From Bifidobacterium saguini DSM 23967 (lineage in GTDB: Bacteria; Actinomycetota; Actinomycetes; Actinomycetales; Bifidobacteriaceae), in the NCBI RefSeq assembly GCF_000741715.1, contig NZ_JGZN01000018.1:29-64028 (forward strand): 64,000 nt of DNA. Direction: 5' to 3'. The notes below the pieces were generated by a model. The model made no database searches. It was given only the letters and a program-made list of their open reading frames with translations, and was not told the origin of the DNA. This document shows positions 52,241 to 62,345 of the stretch, piece after piece (position 1 is the first letter of the stretch; the number at the start of each line of letters is the position of its first letter). The translations under genes were made by a program, and so were the position numbers.

Positions 52241-53858
52241 TCAGGCTTGTTCCAGTTCAGGGGTTTCTTCGGCATCGAAGAAACGAAAATCATGAAAGGC
52301 CGCTGCACCTCCGCACTTCATAGTGGGCAGCAAAAAGAGCCCTATTCGGCATCCGATAAAATAATCCAACGTGTAATGCAGCTCATGCGCGTCTCCCAAT
52401 CTGCTCCAACATGGCTGTTGGGCGTCAGGGTCCAGGTATGCAAATGCCACCAAGTCCTTTTTGTCGGTAAAGTCATAGATGGCACGCAACCTCACTCTTG
52501 ACCCGCTCAGTTGGTAGATGCATATTCCACAGCCGGACTGTCATAGTCTCCATCTCCCCATATCGAGTCGCTAATACGCGGCTTACCCTGCACGCTGACG
52601 GTACAACCATTCCCATTATTGCTTATTGCAATAAATCGGTAATAGCCTTGTATGGCTGCAAGACCGGCAAAGTCGCCGGGTTGCAACGCCGATGCATCGA
52701 CTGTAACCTCGGCCATGCAGCGAGGTCCAACCGTACGTTGCGTCAGCGTATTCCATGCGTAATTGAGATTAGGAACCACACGGTGCCCATGGAGCACCAG
52801 AGAACCAGGGCGTTCAGCCAGTGACCACGCTTCATGATGCGGCTGATGATTGAACTGCCAGAACGGTTTAATCATGCGAAGGGATACTTCACCATCGCTG
52901 CCAGGCCGACACCGAAAATCATCGCTTCCATTCAGTTGCTCGTAATGATAATCGGCATGTTTTGTTGGCACACTGATATCAATCGACACTACGCCATCAT
53001 CACCCAATACGGGAAATCCGTCTTCGCCGAAGCGCATTGGCATAATGGTGGGTACGCGCCCCAATGCGCCGCGATCATGCATCATGAAGGCATACCATCG
53101 GCCATCAGGTGTATCGACCATGCCTCCTTGGGCATCGCCCAAATCATGGTAACCCAAATCGTCATCGAGAATTTCACGAGCTTCAAAAGACGCGTCCAAG
53201 GCCTCTGCCATCAGACAAACTTCAGTTTTGCGATGCCCTTTTCGGTAATGGCAAGTCCACACATAGTAACGGCCTTCATGTCTATAAATATGGCTGCCTT
53301 CGAATCCAAGGTCGGCTTCAGGATCATCTTCGGCGATAATCCGATTGAGCCTCCGCTTTTCGGGCGGCTCAGATCCGGTTCCAGTTCAGTTAAATGAAGC
53401 TGCATATTGCCGTACACCATGTATACGCGCCCATCATCATCGTACAGTACGCTGTTATCGTGGTAGAAGCCTTCGATGGTACGTTTTTTCCACGGCCCTG
53501 CTGGGTCACGGGCTTCAAGCACATACGTCTTCTTCGTATCGTTCGCGGTGAACACAATAGAAAAAATTCCATCGTGATACCGCAATGACGGCGCCCACAT
53601 GCCGCAGCCGTAAGCATTACGCCCCTCCTCCTCCAACCGTTGGGCAGGCGTATCATCAAGCTCGTCGTAGGCGTGCGCAAGTAGTTCCCAGTGCACCAAA
53701 TCATACGACTTCAGCACGTCGCAACCAGGCATGAGGAACATCGTGGTGGATGCCATGTAATAGGTTTCCCCCACCCGGATGATATCCGGATCAGGAAAAT
53801 CGCTGTGGATAACCGGATTATGTCCTATCGTCATCCTCATATGTTCGCTACTGCTCAT
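52241..53858 (-). pseudogene. GH43 glycosidase with two frameshifts
   Basis: The gene starts at MSSSEHMRMTIGHNPVIHSD with Asp in SDFPDPDIIRVGETYY and NSVLYDDDGRVYMVYG, then leaves frame near 53350. One added base there (GGCCTC for GGCTC) restores NRIIAEDDPEADLGFEGSHI with the acid Glu. A second break near 52508 separates the propeller and sandwich from the end SGSRVRLRAIYDFTDKK. Restored, it would be about 539 aa and resemble GH43 subfamily 12 with a C-terminal sandwich. As given it makes only a 215-aa fragment. Confidence 0.82.
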
Positions 53859-53864
53859 GAAGCA

Positions 53865-55295
53865 TCACCAGTTCCGCTGCATATACGTATGTTCACCAAA
53901 GTGCATCGCGGCATTGGTGTACGGTTCGAAACAATCCCAGATAGGCAGGGGATTGCCTCGACCGTCTGTTCCGTTCGGGTTCCCTGTTGCGGCAAAGTGT
54001 GTCCAATATCGGCTCAGCGCATCACCAAGTTCGTAATGCCACCCGCTAAATGGTCGCCAGCAAACGCCAAGATTGTTGAAAGTGAACCATAATTCCGAAG
54101 AGTGGAAGGCTCCTGCATTGTCTCCGGGCATATCCACATCGAACCGGTAATAGTAAGGGTGGCCGGCACCTGATTTCACCCACGTATGTAGCAGTTCAAG
54201 GTTGCCTTGCTCGCCAACTGCAACACGAGTCCCATCAGAGCTTGTCTCCATGAACTCGCCTGTGGTATTGCCAACGAGTATCTCTACAGCCTGCTGCTTT
54301 CGATTCGCAATGGTTGCACCATATTGGTCATTCAGGAATCGCCCATCTATGCAGGGCACCCAATTGGCTGGCATCGACCATCCACCAGGTACAGTAGCAG
54401 CACCGTCCGGGGCGGGGAATCGTTCTGCAGCATCCAACAGTTCATCCGCGGGTATACAGCGTGCGTCTTCCACCGATTCAGCTCCTATGAATGCTAAGAA
54501 CCGGGATCCGTTGCGCTGAGCTTGTGCCAGTGAACGCACATGCGCATTGAACATGCCCAGCCCGGCTCCGGATTGCATAATGGCACGATGGAATACACCA
54601 TTATTCATTGGCGAACAGATTTGCGAAAGCACGCTAGCAGCGCCCGCCGATTGACCAAACAACGTAATGGAATCCGCATTGCCGCCAAACGCTGCAATAT
54701 TGTCCCGCACCCATATCATGGCAGCACGCTGGTCCAACAAACCGAAGTTCGCGCATGGTTCCATAGCTGTCATCGATGATTGTTGAGACAAATCCGAATG
54801 GGCAAAGAATCCAAACACATTGAGTCGATATGCGATGCTGACCACCACTACGCCAAGACGCGCAAGCGCGCTACCATCGAATTCCTTTTCTGCCGTGGAA
54901 CCGCATTGATAAGCGCCACCGTGAATCCACACCATGACGGGGAGACCTCCGTTTGCATCAACACGACTATCGCACCGAGCCTCTCCACTCCCACGCAACG
55001 CGGGAGTCCAAATATTGAGATACAGGCAGTCTTCGCTGCGCGGCGATTCGGGATCCATTTGCCATTCCCTGCCGTAAAAATCATGGGCATTCCACTGCGG
55101 CTGCATAGCACTTGAGCCGAAATCATGAGCCTGGAGTAGACCGTCCCAAGGTTCGACGTGCCGCGGCGGCCTCCAACGCAGATTTCCTACCGGAGGCTGG
55201 GCGAAGGGCACACCTCGAAACACCGTGATACACGGGTCTTCGGCGGCTATACCTTCGACTTCTCCGTATCGTGTGCGCACTCGCCTCAATACCAT
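53865..55295 (-). CDS. Type-B carboxylesterase
   Basis: The 476-aa alpha/beta hydrolase has GVPFAQPPVGNLRWRPP near residue 30, SEDCLYLNIWTP, the oxyanion loop VWIHGGAYQCGS, and the nucleophile Ser in FGQSAGAASVLSQ near residue 205. It lacks a signal peptide, so it acts inside the cell. In this operon it could remove acyl groups (acetyl or feruloyl) from imported oligosaccharides; that substrate is inferred from context only. AAGGAGG precedes the ATG. Confidence 0.82.
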   Translation of the reverse strand: MVLRRVRTRYGEVEGIAAEDPCITVFRGVPFAQPPVGNLRWRPPRHVEPWDGLLQAHDFGSSAMQPQWNAHDFYGREWQMDPESPRSEDCLYLNIWTPALRGSGEARCDSRVDANGGLPVMVWIHGGAYQCGSTAEKEFDGSALARLGVVVVSIAYRLNVFGFFAHSDLSQQSSMTAMEPCANFGLLDQRAAMIWVRDNIAAFGGNADSITLFGQSAGAASVLSQICSPMNNGVFHRAIMQSGAGLGMFNAHVRSLAQAQRNGSRFLAFIGAESVEDARCIPADELLDAAERFPAPDGAATVPGGWSMPANWVPCIDGRFLNDQYGATIANRKQQAVEILVGNTTGEFMETSSDGTRVAVGEQGNLELLHTWVKSGAGHPYYYRFDVDMPGDNAGAFHSSELWFTFNNLGVCWRPFSGWHYELGDALSRYWTHFAATGNPNGTDGRGNPLPIWDCFEPYTNAAMHFGEHTYMQRNW

Positions 55296-55384
55296 CGCCC
55301 AAACCTCCTTGTTGGTTATCCGCTCGCCAGACTGGCATCTTCCTTACCGAAGGAACCGGTATGCAACACCGTTCATGAACCCAA

Positions 55385-56515
55385 TCACCATTGGTATCGG
55401 TAGTTACCGCTCAAAGCGAGCATGGCGAATGCGTACAGGAAATTGTCGTAGTAGCGTCGAGAGCCTACACGCATTGGCGTATTCCACAGCAGGTGAACCC
55501 ATACGCGCGCATTGTGACGGGCATCGGGCAGGGACGAGTGCCATGAGGCCAGTGACCCTTCAGCGGTGGCGGCCAGGAATCCCACTGGATGCAGCACCGT
55601 CTCGTCTACCGCGGTTCCATCCACCTCGTACACGCTGGTACGATCATGGGTCAGGAAGAATCGCTGCAACGCCGCAACGCGGTCGCACAACACCGAGTCG
55701 GTCGCTCCATTCCAGCTGACATCCAATCCAATATTGCCGGCAGTCCGATAGGCATCGGAATAGAACCAGTCATGTCGTCCAAAACGTTCTTCGGTGTGGG
55801 GTGTGCCATCATATAAGGCATATTCGCCGTTCATTCCGGTATCGGCATTACAAGCGGTTTCCAAATATGACCGGCTTGCAGCCGCGGCTTCACGCCAGAA
55901 TACGTGATCCTGTTCATCGGCGCACAAAGAGAATACCTCATAAAAATGCGGCAAATGGTAGGAAGGATCACTCCATTCCGTTTCAGGAATGAACTTAATG
56001 AGTTTATTATCAGCGTTCCACATTGGCTCGCCTGCCTCATCGCGGCCCTTATGCACGCAATAGTGCAGCAGTTCGCGAGCGCGGGACGCATAATCATAGA
56101 TGCCTTCCCCGCTTCCCCATCGACGGTCAGCCAGGAATAAATCCATCGCAAAGTATTCCTCGCCATCCGGAGCCGGACCATCCGCACGCTCGGAGCCGTC
56201 AGGTCGCACCGACCAGGAGAAATAATGCGCATGATGGCCTTCAGGCATGTACATGTATGTCATGACCCAACCCCACAGTCGGTCGAATACATCCTGCCTG
56301 TCATATTGCACAGCGAGCATCATCGCATAGCTCATGCCCTCGGTCCGTACATCGTTATTGCCGGTATCCATAACATAGCCCAGACCATCTTCGGTCTGCC
56401 AATAGAATTTGTTGGGCCCTTCGAAAATCTCATGCCAGACCTGCGCAACTCGCGCATCGATCTCGGGTTGAGCGTAACCGCATTCGGCAAATAATGAATT
56501 GCTCGTATTCGTCAT
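55385..56515 (-). CDS. rexA: GH8 reducing-end xylose-releasing exo-oligoxylanase
   Basis: The 376-aa (alpha/alpha)6-barrel enzyme matches the Rex group of GH8 in length and motifs. The acid Glu59 is in VRTEGMSYAMMLA, and DLFLADRRWGSG and YSDAYRTAGNIG (Asp254, candidate base) follow. Rex enzymes take xylose from the reducing end of xylotriose and longer oligomers; one is known from B. adolescentis. There is no signal peptide. AAGGAGC precedes the ATG. With GH43 and GH120 it attacks oligomers from both ends. Confidence 0.87.
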   Translation of the reverse strand: MTNTSNSLFAECGYAQPEIDARVAQVWHEIFEGPNKFYWQTEDGLGYVMDTGNNDVRTEGMSYAMMLAVQYDRQDVFDRLWGWVMTYMYMPEGHHAHYFSWSVRPDGSERADGPAPDGEEYFAMDLFLADRRWGSGEGIYDYASRARELLHYCVHKGRDEAGEPMWNADNKLIKFIPETEWSDPSYHLPHFYEVFSLCADEQDHVFWREAAAASRSYLETACNADTGMNGEYALYDGTPHTEERFGRHDWFYSDAYRTAGNIGLDVSWNGATDSVLCDRVAALQRFFLTHDRTSVYEVDGTAVDETVLHPVGFLAATAEGSLASWHSSLPDARHNARVWVHLLWNTPMRVGSRRYYDNFLYAFAMLALSGNYRYQW

Positions 56516-56528
56516 CGTGATGGGCTCC

Positions 56529-58499
56529 TTATCGTGTTATGCAAGAAGTAGTGTGCAGACGTACGCGTAATGGTGTAACCAACGTGCCGCTTTCGTTGCA
56601 CAGCAACCCAATATCAGGATTGTTGCGCCACGCATAACGCAACTCAGTAGGCGTTCGAGCCGGCAGTTGAATCGTTACCTGGCTACCGGCGATTACCGCT
56701 TTCGCAGGTGCTTGGCTCCCGTCGCTCCAGAAGAAGGTAAATTCACCCGGCTCCCGCCCGTCTACGGTATCCAGCCGGCTGGGTGATTTCCGCGCTGCTG
56801 CGGCGTGCAGGTAATCGGCAATCGGCTCATCGTCAAAGGTAAGAATCACCGCTCCATCCTTTACCTGAGCTCTCGTCATCATCGGCTGACGAACCATGGA
56901 AGATTCCCCATACACCAACTGCTGAGCAGCTTGGAACAATCGCTGTGCTATCGGCTTTTTGTGTGCTGGATGCAGATCATTCCAATCACCGGCGTCGAGA
57001 GCGACTATCGTTGCGGTGTCGGGCACTGTTTCGCCAACCTGCCATTGTGCATCGCGCACTGTAGGCCAACCGCCATCCTCGATACAGTCAATAGAGAAAT
57101 TCGGTAGCTGAACAATCAGGAACGGCAACCGGTTCTGATTCCAATCTCGCCGCCACAGCTCAATCATGGATGTAAGCATGCGCTGATACAGCGGCGCGAA
57201 ATCGCCGGTATTCGACTCTCCTTGATACCACAGCACCGCACGAACACGATATGGTATGCAGGGAGCAAGCATGGCATTGTATAGTCCCATTGGTTTCCAC
57301 CGGACGAAATCCTCCCATGGGCAATCCTGATTGGCTTCGCCCACTACGGCATAACGCCATGCGCCGCTCACATCACACACATCATCACCGTTGATTATGG
57401 CCATGGTTTTGCCGGGAGTCACGCGGCCGACATCGTGTTCGCATACAAGACGGATACGCAGTTCATTACGCCCAGCGTTGAGCACACCTTCCGGAATCTC
57501 ATAGTCACGTGGCTCATATTGGTTCGTCCTGCCGCCTAATACATGACCATTAATCCACGTGTGTTCGGCATCGGCCATGGTACCTAAACGCAAGAATGCC
57601 GGTTTGCCGGCAGCCGACGATGGCAGATATACCGTCTTGCGAAATTCAAGTTCTCCTCGGAATCCACTCAGCCCTTGATTCGCAAAGAAATTAGGCAACG
57701 TAATGGAATGCCATTCTCGGGTTTCCGCATCATCGGGCTCCGTTTTCTCATGATGCCAGTCCCATTGGCCTAGTGGCAGCCAGCTGCCAGTCGTTGGAGC
57801 CCGATCATAGCCAAGGCTCCGATACCATCGATCGCGAGCCTCGATGCTGCTCTTACTGCGAGCCTCAGCGATGCCGTTTCCCAGGTACGGCTGCACGGTC
57901 TGCAATACCTCGGGGAAATCCTCTAGCGACTTCGCGTTCATCCATGATTCTATCGGTGAACCACCCAGCGACACATTCAGCAACCCCACCGGTACACCAA
58001 AATGTTCACGTAGCATACGGCCGAAGAAATATCCGATGGCGGAGAACCCGGGCAGGCCCTGTTCATCACATGAGGACCATGCCGCCTGCTCATGATCCGA
58101 TCGAGGACCCGCAAAATCATAGTGAGGCATCACCTTGTATTGTCTGAGCAGCGGGTCCGGCGTGCGCGTGAATTCACTTGGGTATTCGGCCCGAATCCAT
58201 TCCATAGGCAATTCCATATTGGATTGCCCCGCACACAAGTAGACCTCCCCGACATACACCTCACGCTTCAGGAGCTCGCCGGTAGATGTTTCGAGTTGAA
58301 GCGCATAGGGGCCTCCAGCCGTCAACGGCTGCAATTTCACCGACCATGATCCATCTACGGATACCGTCGCCGTAACCGTCTGCCCCTGCAATGTAACGGA
58401 TACGGTTTCACCGGACGTTCCCCACCCCCAGATAGTGACCGGCATGGAGGATTGCAACACACAACCGTTATCCAACAGTTTCGGCAAATGCAGCATCAT
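56529..58499 (-). CDS. SGNH-type (sialate O-acetylesterase-like) acetylesterase
   Basis: The 656-aa intracellular protein has an N-terminal Ig-like sandwich (about residues 1-85). A SASA/CE-type SGNH hydrolase follows, with the nucleophile Ser in VYLCAGQSNMELPMEW, VLWYQGESNTGDF and Asp-His in DWNDLHPAHKKPIAQ. An inserted jelly-roll (TVYLPSSAAGKPAFLRLGTM) and a C-terminal sandwich complete it. It probably removes acetyl groups from xylo-oligosaccharides. I chose the ATG at 58499, close behind AAAGGAG; the frame extends further without a ribosome site. Confidence 0.8.
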   Translation of the reverse strand: MMLHLPKLLDNGCVLQSSMPVTIWGWGTSGETVSVTLQGQTVTATVSVDGSWSVKLQPLTAGGPYALQLETSTGELLKREVYVGEVYLCAGQSNMELPMEWIRAEYPSEFTRTPDPLLRQYKVMPHYDFAGPRSDHEQAAWSSCDEQGLPGFSAIGYFFGRMLREHFGVPVGLLNVSLGGSPIESWMNAKSLEDFPEVLQTVQPYLGNGIAEARSKSSIEARDRWYRSLGYDRAPTTGSWLPLGQWDWHHEKTEPDDAETREWHSITLPNFFANQGLSGFRGELEFRKTVYLPSSAAGKPAFLRLGTMADAEHTWINGHVLGGRTNQYEPRDYEIPEGVLNAGRNELRIRLVCEHDVGRVTPGKTMAIINGDDVCDVSGAWRYAVVGEANQDCPWEDFVRWKPMGLYNAMLAPCIPYRVRAVLWYQGESNTGDFAPLYQRMLTSMIELWRRDWNQNRLPFLIVQLPNFSIDCIEDGGWPTVRDAQWQVGETVPDTATIVALDAGDWNDLHPAHKKPIAQRLFQAAQQLVYGESSMVRQPMMTRAQVKDGAVILTFDDEPIADYLHAAAARKSPSRLDTVDGREPGEFTFFWSDGSQAPAKAVIAGSQVTIQLPARTPTELRYAWRNNPDIGLLCNESGTLVTPLRVRLHTTSCITR

Positions 58500-58570
58500 C
58501 GCGCTCCTTTCGCGTATATGCATTTGACCGGTTTGCTGCACATAGGCAGAAAACCGGTCAAACGGGATGG

Positions 58571-60190
58571 TCACAGCTCTCGGTAATCGAAGTGGTCGAA
58601 GGTGGCTTCCTTGCCGTAACCAGCCAAGTCCACAGCCGCCAGACCAACGAACGCACCGGTGAAGAAACCGCCATAACGGCTGGCTACATAATCATCGGAC
58701 AGCACTGCGGCGTCAAGCGTGACCGGGATGCCATGCCAAATCTCGCCGTCGAACGAATACTCATAGGTATAGGAGCTGGCACGAACTTTGGTACGCAGCC
58801 AAACGGCCTTGGCCTCATCCGGCACTTCAATGGCCCTGTCTTTCAGGAACGACGTATACGTGTCGAAATCGTTCTGGGCAACCTCAATCACCCGCTTGCC
58901 TCGCCGTTCATCCCAAGTGACGAACACCCACGACCAGCACAGGTGGTTGTAGAAATTCGTGAGACCGGCCATCTGCATGTAATTGTCCGGCTCGAACGAA
59001 ACCTTGGTTTCGGCATCGAAGTCGAACGCCTGCCAGCGGCGACCAATCAGCGAAAGCTCAAAGAGATTGGACAGCGATCCCTGCCCCCGCAAGGTAAGCG
59101 ATCCGCCACCAACATGACCCATAGCTTCGGTAAATGGCACACGCAACGTGTTCCAATTGATATCCAGTTCATTCGCTTCGAACTCATCATGCTGTGAATG
59201 ATCAGCCGGGGCTTTGGTCTCTATGGCATCAACTGGGGCTTCCACATATCGGCGTCCGCCGTGACCTCCAACCACGTATGGCCAGCCGTCTTCATCCCAT
59301 TCGACCTTTTGAATCGCGGTTTCTCGGCCGAGCGTGCACCAGCCACGTACACCATGGGCGGGGTCGGTTTCATGTCTCCACGGGCGGCCGCACAGTGAAG
59401 CGTAATACCACTCGCCACTCGGTGTTTCCACCAACGCTCCATGGCCTTGCTTCTGCAAGTAGGTATCCGGCGTATCGAAGTTGGAAATGAAGGGATTATG
59501 CGGGTCGGCCTCGAACGATTGGGCATCCAAGGTACGCGAACGAGCCACCGACTCCTGATGTTCGTACTGCGTGCCACCTTCAGCACAAAACAGGTAATAC
59601 CAGCCATTGATTTTATAGAGGTGAGGGCCCTCTACAAGCTTGACATCCGTGCCTTGCCAAATGATACGAGCGGTTTCCGGCTTCAAGTGCATGGTGTTCG
59701 TATCGAACTCGGTTAGTGTGATGCCGTTAAACGCATGATGGTATTCACGGAAGTCCCATGTTTGCTGGATCAGATATTTACGTCCGTCATCATCATGGAA
59801 CAAACTGGAATCGAAGCCCACGCCGTTGATACGAATCGGCTCGCTCCACGGTCCATGAATATCCTCGGCGGTGACCAGATAGTTTGTGCAATCCTTGAAT
59901 GCGCCGTTCACGATTTTCACATCGGTGTAGATAAGCCAAAACTTGCCGTCTGCATAAGACAGGTCGGGAGCCCAAATGCCGCCGCCTGAGGTATTGCCCT
60001 TCATGTCCAGCTGGGAAACACGGTTCAGCGGACCGGGCAGCAGGTTCCAGTGAACCATGTCCTTGGATTCATGCAGACGAACGCCTGGCCACCAGTCGAA
60101 CGTGGAATTGGCAATGTAATAGGTGTCTCCGACTCGAATCATCGATGGATCGGCATTGAAGCCGGGAAGCACAGGATTGGAGATTTGCAT
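58571..60190 (-). CDS. GH43 beta-xylosidase (subfamily 11 type)
   Basis: The 539-aa enzyme matches the XynB/XylC layout. The propeller has Asp in PGFNADPSMIRVGDTYYIAN near residue 14, the modulating Asp in GVGFDSSLFHDDDGRK near residue 127 and Glu in VKLVEGPHLYKINGW near residue 185. A C-terminal sandwich (about residues 330-539) shapes the exo-type pocket. It releases xylose from the non-reducing end. GAGGAG precedes the ATG at 60190. It is the first enzyme gene after the CUT1 transporter. Confidence 0.88.
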   Translation of the reverse strand: MQISNPVLPGFNADPSMIRVGDTYYIANSTFDWWPGVRLHESKDMVHWNLLPGPLNRVSQLDMKGNTSGGGIWAPDLSYADGKFWLIYTDVKIVNGAFKDCTNYLVTAEDIHGPWSEPIRINGVGFDSSLFHDDDGRKYLIQQTWDFREYHHAFNGITLTEFDTNTMHLKPETARIIWQGTDVKLVEGPHLYKINGWYYLFCAEGGTQYEHQESVARSRTLDAQSFEADPHNPFISNFDTPDTYLQKQGHGALVETPSGEWYYASLCGRPWRHETDPAHGVRGWCTLGRETAIQKVEWDEDGWPYVVGGHGGRRYVEAPVDAIETKAPADHSQHDEFEANELDINWNTLRVPFTEAMGHVGGGSLTLRGQGSLSNLFELSLIGRRWQAFDFDAETKVSFEPDNYMQMAGLTNFYNHLCWSWVFVTWDERRGKRVIEVAQNDFDTYTSFLKDRAIEVPDEAKAVWLRTKVRASSYTYEYSFDGEIWHGIPVTLDAAVLSDDYVASRYGGFFTGAFVGLAAVDLAGYGKEATFDHFDYREL

Positions 60191-60217
60191 GTTCTTCTCC
60201 TCAGTGAAAAGAATGGG

Positions 60218-60286
60218 ACCGTGGAAGAGGCTTGCGGAGGAGGAAATCGGCATTCAAGAGGACCGATCATTAACCTCTTCCACGGT
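60218..60286. other. Long-range hairpin between permease and GH43 genes
   Basis: ACCGTGGAAGAGG (60218-60230) and its inverse (60274-60286) form a 13-bp stem around a 43-base loop. It sits in the 137-bp gap after the transporter genes and may set relative expression. No T-run follows. Confidence 0.5.
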
Positions 60287-60327
60287 ACGTGGATGGTTAG
60301 CACGGGTTGATCCGGCTTGGACCGCAC

Positions 60328-61209
60328 TCAGCCCTTGACCGCGCCGGTTAGGCCTCCCACGATCTTCTTCTGGAAGATCGTGAAGCAAATCAATGCCGGC
60401 AGCATGGCCAGTGACGTGAATGCGAGGACTGCTGCGGTATCAACGGAGTGTTCAGAACTGAAGGCTTGCACACCAAGAGGCAGAGTGTACTTGCTGGAAC
60501 TACTGAGCACGAACAGCGGAAGCATATAGGCGTTCCAGCTGCCCACGAATGTCAGAATACCGGTGGTGGCTACGCCAGGCATGGAGAGCGGAATCACCAT
60601 GCGGGCAAAGAAGCCAAGGCGAGAGCAACCATCCAGCAACGCAGCTTCTTCGAGCTCCATGGGAATGGATTGCAGGAACGGCACCAAAATAATAATGGTT
60701 TGCGGCAATCCGAAGGCGATCTGCGGCAGAATGATGCCGGCAAGGGAGTTCGATAGACCCAAGTTGCGAATCAACAGATACAGTGGCGTGATACCGACCG
60801 TCATCGGGAACATCAAGCCAGCCGAAAACAGTGCATACATCAGCGGCGCGTAACGGAAGCGATAGCGCGCAATGACAAAGCTCACCATAATGCCCAGCAC
60901 CACGACGCCAATCATCGTCGATATACCGACGATCAGCGAGTTCACCAGCTCACCCCAGAAGATATCGCTGGTAACGACGTTGATGTAATTGTCGATAACC
61001 CACGGGTTCGGCAATCCAGCCGGATGATTGGTAATCTGCGAGTTGGTGCGGAAACCACCAAAGATGATGTACAGCACCGGGGTAACGCAGATCGCCACCA
61101 GGACCAAGGAGAAGAAGTAGACGGCTGGGTTGCCCCACGGAGTCTTGGAAGACAGACGGTATCCGTTCTTTGTTGAATACTTTGTCTTTGCGGAAACTGC
61201 AGTAGACAT
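60328..61209 (-). CDS. CUT1 ABC permease (MalG-like)
   Basis: The 293-aa permease has six membrane segments. The EAA-type coupling loop is in EEAALLDGCSRLGFFARMVI near residue 195. N-terminal residues 1-30 are cytoplasmic and basic. It pairs with the MalF-like permease at 61211, whose stop lies one base from this start. No ATPase gene is in the operon; a shared MsiK-type ATPase elsewhere is the usual partner in actinobacteria. Confidence 0.87.
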   Translation of the reverse strand: MSTAVSAKTKYSTKNGYRLSSKTPWGNPAVYFFSLVLVAICVTPVLYIIFGGFRTNSQITNHPAGLPNPWVIDNYINVVTSDIFWGELVNSLIVGISTMIGVVVLGIMVSFVIARYRFRYAPLMYALFSAGLMFPMTVGITPLYLLIRNLGLSNSLAGIILPQIAFGLPQTIIILVPFLQSIPMELEEAALLDGCSRLGFFARMVIPLSMPGVATTGILTFVGSWNAYMLPLFVLSSSSKYTLPLGVQAFSSEHSVDTAAVLAFTSLAMLPALICFTIFQKKIVGGLTGAVKG

Positions 61210-61210
61210 G

Positions 61211-62260
61211 TCACTTCACCTCATTATTCACGGCCACGGCACGACGCTGTGACTCCTTGGCGCGCTTGGCGGCACGCTTCTTCGCTTGTTTCTGCTCGGT
61301 CAGGGCACCATCCAAATCACGGTTCAATACCAGACGCTGGTAGACCAAAGCAATAACCAGCGAAATGATGAAGATAATCAAGGCCACTGCGGAACCGTAG
61401 CCATAATTACCGGCGTCGCGGCCTTCTCGAACCATGTAAGTAGCCATTGTGGAAACACCAGCGGTAGTGGACACGTACTTGCCCCAGACGATGTAGACCA
61501 AATCGAACAGCTGCAGCGAACCAATCATCGACAGAAACACCCAGATACGCAGGGTTGGCGCCAGCAGCGGCAAGGTGATGCTCTTCTGCATCTGCCAGAA
61601 TCCAGCACCATCGACTCGGGCTGCTTCGTACAGCTCTTCCGGGATGGACTGCATACCCGCCAACATGAGGATGACAGCGAAACCGATGTACTTCCAGCTG
61701 ATAAGCAGCAGCAGCGTCCACATGGCAATCTTGGGATCCGCTAGCCAATCAGGTCCGGCAATACCGAATTTGCCGAGAATTTCATTAATCGCACCGGTCT
61801 TCTGCAGCAGCAGGCTCCAACCGGTACCAACAATGACTTCGGAAACCACGTATGGCACGAAAATAAGGGTACGAATCAGCGCACGGCCCTTGAACTTCTG
61901 GTTGAGCAAAAGCGCGAACAGGATAGCCAGCGGCGCCTGAATGACCAGGGAACCAATAACAATTTCGAAAGTGTGCAGAATAGCTGCTTGGAAGTTGGGA
62001 TCACTCAGCGCAGTGATGTAGTTCTGCAAACCAACGAATTGACCGGTTTTCTGCGGGGAGCCATAGCCCTTCCATTTATAGAAACCGTAGTAGGCACCAA
62101 GAATGATGGGCAAAATCACAAAGAAGCAGAAAATGATGATTGCCGGTGCAGACAGGATAAAGATTTCAATATTGCGCTGCAGTTTGCCACTGCTAGTGCG
62201 CTTAGTTTTGCTGGAAACGGGTGACTTCCCCTTGGCCACCGGCACGCTTGCGCTTGTCAT
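61211..62260 (-). CDS. CUT1 ABC permease (MalF-like)
   Basis: The 349-aa permease has a basic cytoplasmic N-terminus and six membrane segments (IFILSAPAIIIFCFFVILPI is the first). The coupling loop is EELYEAARVDGAGFWQMQKS near residue 215. Its C-terminus is Lys/Arg-rich (KQAKKRAAKRAKESQRR). GGAGTG precedes the ATG. It forms the translocation pore for an oligosaccharide together with the 60328 gene. Confidence 0.87.
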   Translation of the reverse strand: MTSASVPVAKGKSPVSSKTKRTSSGKLQRNIEIFILSAPAIIIFCFFVILPIILGAYYGFYKWKGYGSPQKTGQFVGLQNYITALSDPNFQAAILHTFEIVIGSLVIQAPLAILFALLLNQKFKGRALIRTLIFVPYVVSEVIVGTGWSLLLQKTGAINEILGKFGIAGPDWLADPKIAMWTLLLLISWKYIGFAVILMLAGMQSIPEELYEAARVDGAGFWQMQKSITLPLLAPTLRIWVFLSMIGSLQLFDLVYIVWGKYVSTTAGVSTMATYMVREGRDAGNYGYGSAVALIIFIISLVIALVYQRLVLNRDLDGALTEQKQAKKRAAKRAKESQRRAVAVNNEVK

Positions 62261-62292
62261 TTGTATTCACTCCATCACATTCGATTTGATTC

Positions 62293-62333
62293 GCGGTGTG
62301 CGGAGAGCTCTAGCAAGCTTCCCCGCACACCGC
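62293..62333. other. Intercistronic hairpin after the binding-protein gene
   Basis: GCGGTGTGCGG and CCGCACACCGC (11 bp, perfect) surround a 19-base loop. No T-run follows. This is a common position for an mRNA-stabilising stem that raises binding protein over permease levels. Confidence 0.6.
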
Positions 62334-62345
62334 ACTCATATCAGA

